Shown here in pieces: positions 1 to 2,376 of a stretch of 5,327 nucleotides of DNA (its first letter is position 1; every line of letters begins with the position of its first letter). Source of the DNA: SIG710 sp045605745 (GTDB lineage: Bacteria > Bacillota > Clostridia > Oscillospirales > CAG-272); assembly GCA_045605745.1 (NCBI GenBank), contig JAZUQN010000199.1, positions 1 to 5,327 of the forward strand. The letters run 5' to 3'. A program made the translations under genes and the position numbers. The notes under the pieces are model-generated. The model was not told where the DNA came from and made no database searches. It saw only the letters and a program-made list of their open reading frames with translations.

Positions 1-21
1 AAAATTTTATATATAAGTATC

Positions 22-60
22 TTCATTTTTAGTTATTTATATTATATTATGGTAATAATA
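22..60 (+). promoter_or_regulatory. possible promoter/operator of the XRE regulator gene
   Basis: A weak -35-like TTCATT (22-27) lies 17 bases before a -10-like TATTAT (45-50). The TATTAT is also the left arm of a perfect inverted repeat, TATTAT-GGTA-ATAATA (45-60), ending about 20 bases before the start codon. A palindrome over the -10 box would suit autorepression by the HTH protein that follows, which is common in this family. The region is very AT-rich, so both the promoter and the palindrome could be chance. Confidence 0.3.
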
Positions 61-79
61 CAACTCAGTGAGGTATAAT

Positions 80-406
80 ATGAATGTTGATTATAAACTT
101 ATCGGCTCAAGAATCAAATCGATCAGAAAGAGCCGAGAACTGACTCAAGAGGCACTTGCAGAAAAATTAGATGTATCTATTGGTTATATAAGCCAGGTTG
201 AAAGAGGAATCACAAAGATAAGCCTCGATCTTCTGGGGGCAATTTCGGGTATACTTGAATGTGATATTGCATTCCTTATAACTGAGTCTGCCGTGTCTTA
301 TGAAAACTACAAAATCAGTGAAATTCAAAAAGAATTTCAAAAGCTCACCGATAAGGAAAAAGCTTTTGTTATAGATTTCATTGATTTACTTAAATCAAAC
401 AGATAA
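80..406 (+). CDS. small XRE-family helix-turn-helix transcriptional regulator
   Basis: A 108-residue DNA-binding protein, probably a cytoplasmic repressor acting as a dimer. Residues 7-66 form a five-helix HTH_3/XRE (Cro/C1-type) domain: helix 2 is about TQEALAEKLDVS (22-33) and the recognition helix about IGYISQVERG (34-43), with the typical Q23, A27, S38, E41 and G43. Residues 79-105 (from ISEIQKEF to FIDLL) look like a C-terminal amphipathic helix or helix pair, as in SinR-like proteins where it serves oligomerisation. No metal, protease or ligand domain is visible. ATG at 80 is preferred over the in-frame GTG at 68 because GTGAGG (68-73) is itself the ribosome binding site, six bases upstream of the ATG. 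No phage or toxin-antitoxin partner is visible downstream. The family is certain; the target genes cannot be told from sequence. Confidence 0.88.
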   Translation: MNVDYKLIGSRIKSIRKSRELTQEALAEKLDVSIGYISQVERGITKISLDLLGAISGILECDIAFLITESAVSYENYKISEIQKEFQKLTDKEKAFVIDFIDLLKSNR

Positions 407-448
407 GCATAATTTGGTATCTCTGAATATGAGGAGGCTGCTTTTGTT

Positions 449-571
449 ATGAGCTTATATATCAGAGCTAATTATTTTTTTGTATTTTGTAAAACGGCTG
501 ATAATTTAGATATGCTTACAGAAATACTGAATAACAATGCATATAAAACAACGGCTGTCTCGCTTTTTTGA
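449..571 (+). CDS. doubtful small ORF of 40 codons, unknown function
   Basis: I do not recognise this product. The frame begins MSLYIRANYFFVFCKTADNL and ends KTTAVSLF, giving 40 residues with an aromatic, fairly hydrophobic first third and no convincing membrane helix or known motif. It has a strong Shine-Dalgarno sequence, GAGGAGG (431-437), but 11 bases separate it from the ATG, longer than usual. The frame lies 42 bases after the regulator gene on the same strand and could be cotranscribed with it. Its last nine codons lie inside the left arm and loop of the terminator hairpin, and its TGA overlaps the start of the right arm, so part of the peptide is dictated by the hairpin. It may be a genuine small protein, a decayed gene end, or chance. 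Confidence 0.3.
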   Translation: MSLYIRANYFFVFCKTADNLDMLTEILNNNAYKTTAVSLF

Positions 572-586
572 GACAGCCGTTGTTTT
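545..586. terminator. bidirectional rho-independent terminator between converging genes
   Basis: A perfect 17-bp inverted repeat, AAAACAACGGCTGTCTC (545-561) against 570-586, with an 8-base loop (562-569). On the + strand the stem runs into TTTTT (583-587), and on the - strand it ends in TTTT followed by an AT-rich run. It therefore can stop transcription from the regulator side and from cysK, whose stop codon (586-588) touches the right arm. Confidence 0.9.
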
Positions 587-1512
587 TAATTCTTATAAAG
601 CGGTGTTGACAGATACCTATCACCGGTATCGGGGAGGATAGCCACGATATTCTTGCCTTCGTTTTCCGGAAGAACAGAAAGATTGAGCGCAACATGAAGT
701 GCGGCACCTGAGGTTATTCCTGTAAGTATGCCTTCTTCTTTTGCAAGCTCTCTTGCCGCTGCATATGCTTCTTCTTCGGTTGCCGTGACAACACGATGTA
801 TTAAGGATAGATCAATAAGCTTTGGAATGAAATTTGCTCCTATTCCCTGAAGACCGTGGGTACCGGAGTAGCCTTTTGTAATAAGAGGAGAATTAGCCGG
901 CTCAACTGCTATGATCTCGGTGCCTTTGTTTTTATATGAAAAGTATTTTGCCAAACCTGTGATGGTGCCCCCGGTTCCTGCACCTGCAACAATAATATCA
1001 ACTTTGCCGTCAAGGTCGTTATATATCTCAGGTCCGGTGGTTTCAAAATGAGCTTGGGCGTTTGCAGGATTTTCAAATTGACCGGCAATAAAGCTGTTCG
1101 CTATGCTTGCCGCGATCTCCTCGGCCTTTCTAACTGCTCCTGACATACCTTCATTTCCTGAAGTTAGTATGATCTCTGCTCCATAGGCAGATAAAAGGAG
1201 TCGTCTCTCCTCGCTCATGGTATCCGGCATTGTTAGGATAACCTTATATCCTCTGCTTGCGGCGATAGCGGCAAGACCTATGCCAGTGTTTCCACTGGTA
1301 GGCTCGATAATGACCGATCCATCTTTCAGCAGTCCTTTTTTTTCGGCATCAAGGATCATTGAAAGAGCGGCTCTGTCCTTTATGCTTCCGGCAGGATTTA
1401 AATATTCAAGCTTGCAAAAAACATTTGCCCTTGCCTTATATTTTTTCTCCAGCTTTTTTGGCCTTAGAAGGGGAGTGCCTCCAACAAGCTCTGCTATATT
1501 ATTATATATCAT
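586..1512 (-). CDS. cysK: cysteine synthase (O-acetylserine sulfhydrylase)
   Basis: A cytoplasmic PLP enzyme joining O-acetyl-L-serine and sulfide to give L-cysteine and acetate, the last step of sulfur assimilation. At 308 residues it is full length for CysK. Visible fold-type II hallmarks: GSIKDRAA (42-49) with Schiff-base lysine K45; the substrate-binding loop TSGNTG (72-77); Q145-F146 in GQFENPAN, matching the OASS active-site Gln-Phe; the PLP phosphate loop GAGTGGT (177-183; usually GTGTGGT); S268 in TSGAA, which holds the PLP pyridine nitrogen; and the C-terminal PDTGDRYLST (294-303). The start is set by GGAGGT (1518-1523) five bases before the ATG. It follows rpsT on the same strand, 65 bases apart, with a terminator between; no cys regulator or cysE is visible. 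A CysM or cystathionine beta-synthase assignment is less likely, since there is no CBS domain and the motifs fit CysK. Confidence 0.93.
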   Translation of the reverse strand: MIYNNIAELVGGTPLLRPKKLEKKYKARANVFCKLEYLNPAGSIKDRAALSMILDAEKKGLLKDGSVIIEPTSGNTGIGLAAIAASRGYKVILTMPDTMSEERRLLLSAYGAEIILTSGNEGMSGAVRKAEEIAASIANSFIAGQFENPANAQAHFETTGPEIYNDLDGKVDIIVAGAGTGGTITGLAKYFSYKNKGTEIIAVEPANSPLITKGYSGTHGLQGIGANFIPKLIDLSLIHRVVTATEEEAYAAARELAKEEGILTGITSGAALHVALNLSVLPENEGKNIVAILPDTGDRYLSTPLYKN

Positions 1513-1523
1513 GTCTTACCTCC

Positions 1524-1558
1524 AAAATAAAAGAAAAGGACGGCCTTTTTTGCCGTCC
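1524..1558 (-). terminator. rho-independent terminator after rpsT, in front of cysK
   Basis: Read on the - strand, GGACGGC (1552-1558) and GCCGTCC (1538-1544) form a 7-bp GC-rich stem with a 7-base A-rich loop, followed by the U-rich tail TTTTCTTTTATTTT (1537-1524). It begins 19 bases after the rpsT stop codon and its tail abuts the cysK ribosome binding site (1518-1523). It should end most rpsT transcripts, making cysK depend on readthrough or a promoter very close by. Confidence 0.85.
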
Positions 1559-1577
1559 GATTTCTTTTTTGCTTTAA

Positions 1578-1838
1578 TTACATAGAAGCAAGCTTCTTTG
1601 TAAACTGGCTCTTTTTGTGAGCGGCTGCATTCTTATGGATGATACCACGGCATGCTGCCTTATCAATTTTTTTAACAGCTGCCTTATAAGCTGCTTCTGC
1701 TGCTGTCTTGTCACCAGCGACAAGTGCAGCCTCATACTTCTTCATCTCTGTTTTGAGAGCTGTGCGGAAAGCCTTATTCTGCATTGTTTTTGTTGCAGTA
1801 ACCTTTACGCGCTTCTTTGCGGATTTGATATTCGGCAT
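1578..1838 (-). CDS. rpsT: small ribosomal subunit protein S20 (bS20)
   Basis: An 86-residue primary 16S rRNA-binding protein of the 30S subunit, the usual length for the family. The N-terminus MPNIKSAKKRV is diagnostic, and near the C-terminus RGIIHKNAAAHKKSQFTKKL (64-83) matches the family signature, with H74 where many bacteria have R. The whole chain is Lys/Ala-rich and helical, as expected for a three-helix bundle. The start is the ATG at 1838-1836: an in-frame GTG nine bases upstream (1847-1845) is part of the Shine-Dalgarno sequence GGGAGGTG and is rejected. The gene has its own promoter and leader, is divergent from rpoB, and is followed by a terminator then cysK. S20 is autoregulated at translation in E. 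coli; the leader here has a fold that could serve that purpose, but this is inference. Confidence 0.96.
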   Translation of the reverse strand: MPNIKSAKKRVKVTATKTMQNKAFRTALKTEMKKYEAALVAGDKTAAEAAYKAAVKKIDKAACRGIIHKNAAAHKKSQFTKKLASM

Positions 1839-1922
1839 ATCATTCACCTCCCTTTAATCGACATTTAATTTGGATGCGAAACCGCCTGAGAGGGTGCGGA
1901 AACGCAGTACATACCATTACAG
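1839..1922 (-). promoter_or_regulatory. rpsT mRNA leader with hairpin and possible RBS-sequestering loop
   Basis: The 5' untranslated region is about 84 bases long if transcription starts near 1922. On the - strand, TGCGTTTCCGC (1906-1896) pairs with GCGGTTTCGCA (1885-1875): a 4-bp stem, a symmetric UUU/UUU internal loop, a second 4-bp stem, and a 10-base loop ACCCTCTCAG. The loop segment CCUCUC (1893-1888) can pair over six positions (one G-U) with the Shine-Dalgarno GGGAGG (1852-1847), which would form a pseudoknot masking the ribosome binding site. The stem pairs are seen directly; the regulatory role is inferred. Confidence 0.5.
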
Positions 1923-1928
1923 ATACAT

Positions 1929-1957
1929 ATAATACCACAACTTGTGAAAAAATGCAA
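1929..1957 (-). promoter_or_regulatory. rpsT promoter (sigma-A type, extended -10)
   Basis: On the - strand, -35 TTGCAT (1957-1952), a 17-base spacer and -10 TATTAT (1934-1929), with TGG directly before the -10 giving an extended -10 element. Upstream (1958-1990) the DNA is a run of A- and T-tracts resembling an UP element. Transcription should start near 1922. Confidence 0.8.
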
Positions 1958-2177
1958 GGGGTTTTTGAAAAAAAGTTAAATATTTTTTTGATTTATGTAT
2001 CTTCTTGGCTTTTGCTTATTAACTTTTGGGCACTTTTAAAAACAAGCAAAAAATAAATTTACAAAAACGATACAGAAAAACGATAAAAAAGTTACAAAAA
2101 ACTGAAAAATCGTTATAGTGACCTAAAAGACACGGAATAATTTGTTTAATTTGTGCATTTAAATGTTAGAAAATTCC
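1958..2177. other. AT-rich divergent intergenic region with phased A-tracts
   Basis: No convincing gene is seen here. It separates the rpsT and rpoB promoters. It contains the direct repeat AAAAACGATA (2063-2072 and 2076-2085), whose core AACGAT recurs inverted as ATCGTT (2109-2114), and a wide inverted repeat TTTTGCTT (2010-2017)/AAGCAAAA (2044-2051). A-tracts of five or six bases centre near 2040, 2050, 2065, 2078, 2088, 2098 and 2107, about 11 bases apart on average, so the DNA may be intrinsically curved. A 60-codon + frame starting at 1874 and reaching 2056 has no ribosome binding site and is not called. Confidence 0.5.
2063..2085. repeat. tandem 10-bp direct repeat AAAAACGATA
   Basis: Two identical copies (2063-2072, 2076-2085) separated by CAG, a 13-base period. 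The 6-bp core also occurs inverted at 2109-2114. It lies about 95-115 bases upstream of the rpoB -35 box. It might be a protein-binding array, or low-complexity chance in A-rich DNA. Confidence 0.55.
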
Positions 2178-2207
2178 TTGACAAAACCCATGCAAATGTG
2201 ATATAAT
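2178..2207 (+). promoter_or_regulatory. rpoB promoter (near-consensus sigma-A, extended -10)
   Basis: Perfect -35 TTGACA (2178-2183), an 18-base spacer, and perfect -10 TATAAT (2202-2207) preceded by TGA (TGn extension, 2199-2201). Transcription should start around 2211-2216, leaving a leader of roughly 160 bases before rpoB. All the consensus elements point to a very strong vegetative promoter. It lies only 169 bases before the rpoB start codon, so rpoB need not depend on any upstream operon. Confidence 0.9.
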
Positions 2208-2233
2208 TTTATTCTATAATTATAATTGCTTTA

Positions 2234-2356
2234 GTGTGCGCATTTTTGCGTTCACGGGGATGTTTTTACATTAATATTATATACCCCAAAGGTGTAAAAT
2301 TTGCAGTTTTTGGCTTGCCAGAAGCTGCGATTGCGGACTTAAAACAAGGCAAGTAA
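2234..2356 (+). CDS. doubtful 40-codon leader ORF ahead of rpoB
   Basis: An open frame from GTG (2234) to TAA (2354-2356), ending 20 bases before the rpoB ATG. Its second half reads YPKGVKFAVFGLPEAAIADL and then KQGK, which looks protein-like, but I do not recognise it. There is no ATG in frame and no Shine-Dalgarno sequence before the GTG or a later TTG (2246). The stretch is also fully explained by the RNA foldings of the leader, including the 13-bp hairpin. It may be a leader peptide, the remnant of a former upstream gene, or chance; a frame of this length is not rare in AT-rich DNA. Confidence 0.2.
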   Translation: MCAFLRSRGCFYINIIYPKGVKFAVFGLPEAAIADLKQGK

Positions 2357-2361
2357 ACAAA

Positions 2362-2367
2362 AAGGAG
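2362..2367 (+). promoter_or_regulatory. rpoB ribosome binding site
   Basis: AAGGAG lies nine bases before the ATG at 2377, separated by GAG-T6-C type sequence. It supports that ATG as the start. It sits nine bases downstream of the GGCAAG segment (2348-2353) proposed to switch the leader fold, so folding could affect its access. Confidence 0.85.
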
Positions 2368-2376
2368 AGTTTTTTC

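Larger units (their letters stand above)
2214..2376 (+). promoter_or_regulatory. structured rpoB mRNA leader
   Basis: Three foldings are seen. (A) Hairpin 2234-2255: GUG/CAC, a U-U mismatch, then GCGCA/UGCGU closing a UUUU loop. (B) 2256-2299: GGGG (2256-2259) can pair with CCCC (2284-2287) while UUUUACA (2264-2270) pairs with UGUAAAA (2293-2299); these cross, giving a possible H-type pseudoknot. A simple hairpin 2280-2296 (UAUACC/GGUGUA) is the competing fold. (C) Hairpin 2301-2330: 13 continuous pairs (three G-U) closing a CUUG tetraloop. GGCAAG (2348-2353) is complementary to CUUGCC (2314-2319) of hairpin C and could open it. No U-run follows hairpin C, so it is not a standard terminator. 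I cannot match it to a named leader family. Confidence 0.55.

Noticed and set aside
68..79. Upstream GTG start for the XRE regulator, and TATAAT (74-79) as its -10 box
   Set aside because: GTGAGG is the ribosome binding site for the ATG at 80, and a -10 box touching the start codon would remove that site from the transcript.
1217..1585. 122-codon + strand frame over the start of cysK
   Set aside because: It is antisense to the conserved PLP-binding part of cysK and spans the rpsT terminator; no ribosome binding site or family match.
1584..1597. Inverted repeat AGAAGC-AA-GCTTCT at the end of rpsT
   Set aside because: It is coding sequence for the S20 C-terminus with a loop too small for a full hairpin and no U-tract; the real terminator follows at 1524-1558.
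1839..1847. GTG start giving S20 three extra residues
   Set aside because: The GTG is part of the Shine-Dalgarno sequence GGGAGGTG, and the family starts MPNIKSAKKR at 1838.
1844..1864. Six-codon frame (MSIKGR) on the - strand in the rpsT leader, ending in the Shine-Dalgarno sequence
   Set aside because: It has no ribosome binding site of its own, and a frame this short is expected by chance.
1874..2056. 60-codon + strand frame with a hydrophobic C-terminal half
   Set aside because: It runs antisense across the rpsT leader and promoter, has no Shine-Dalgarno sequence, and its hydrophobicity comes from T-rich low-complexity DNA.
2260..2274. Four-codon ATG frame (MFLH) in the rpoB leader
   Set aside because: It has only GGGG directly touching the ATG, no proper spacing for a ribosome binding site, and lies inside the proposed pseudoknot.
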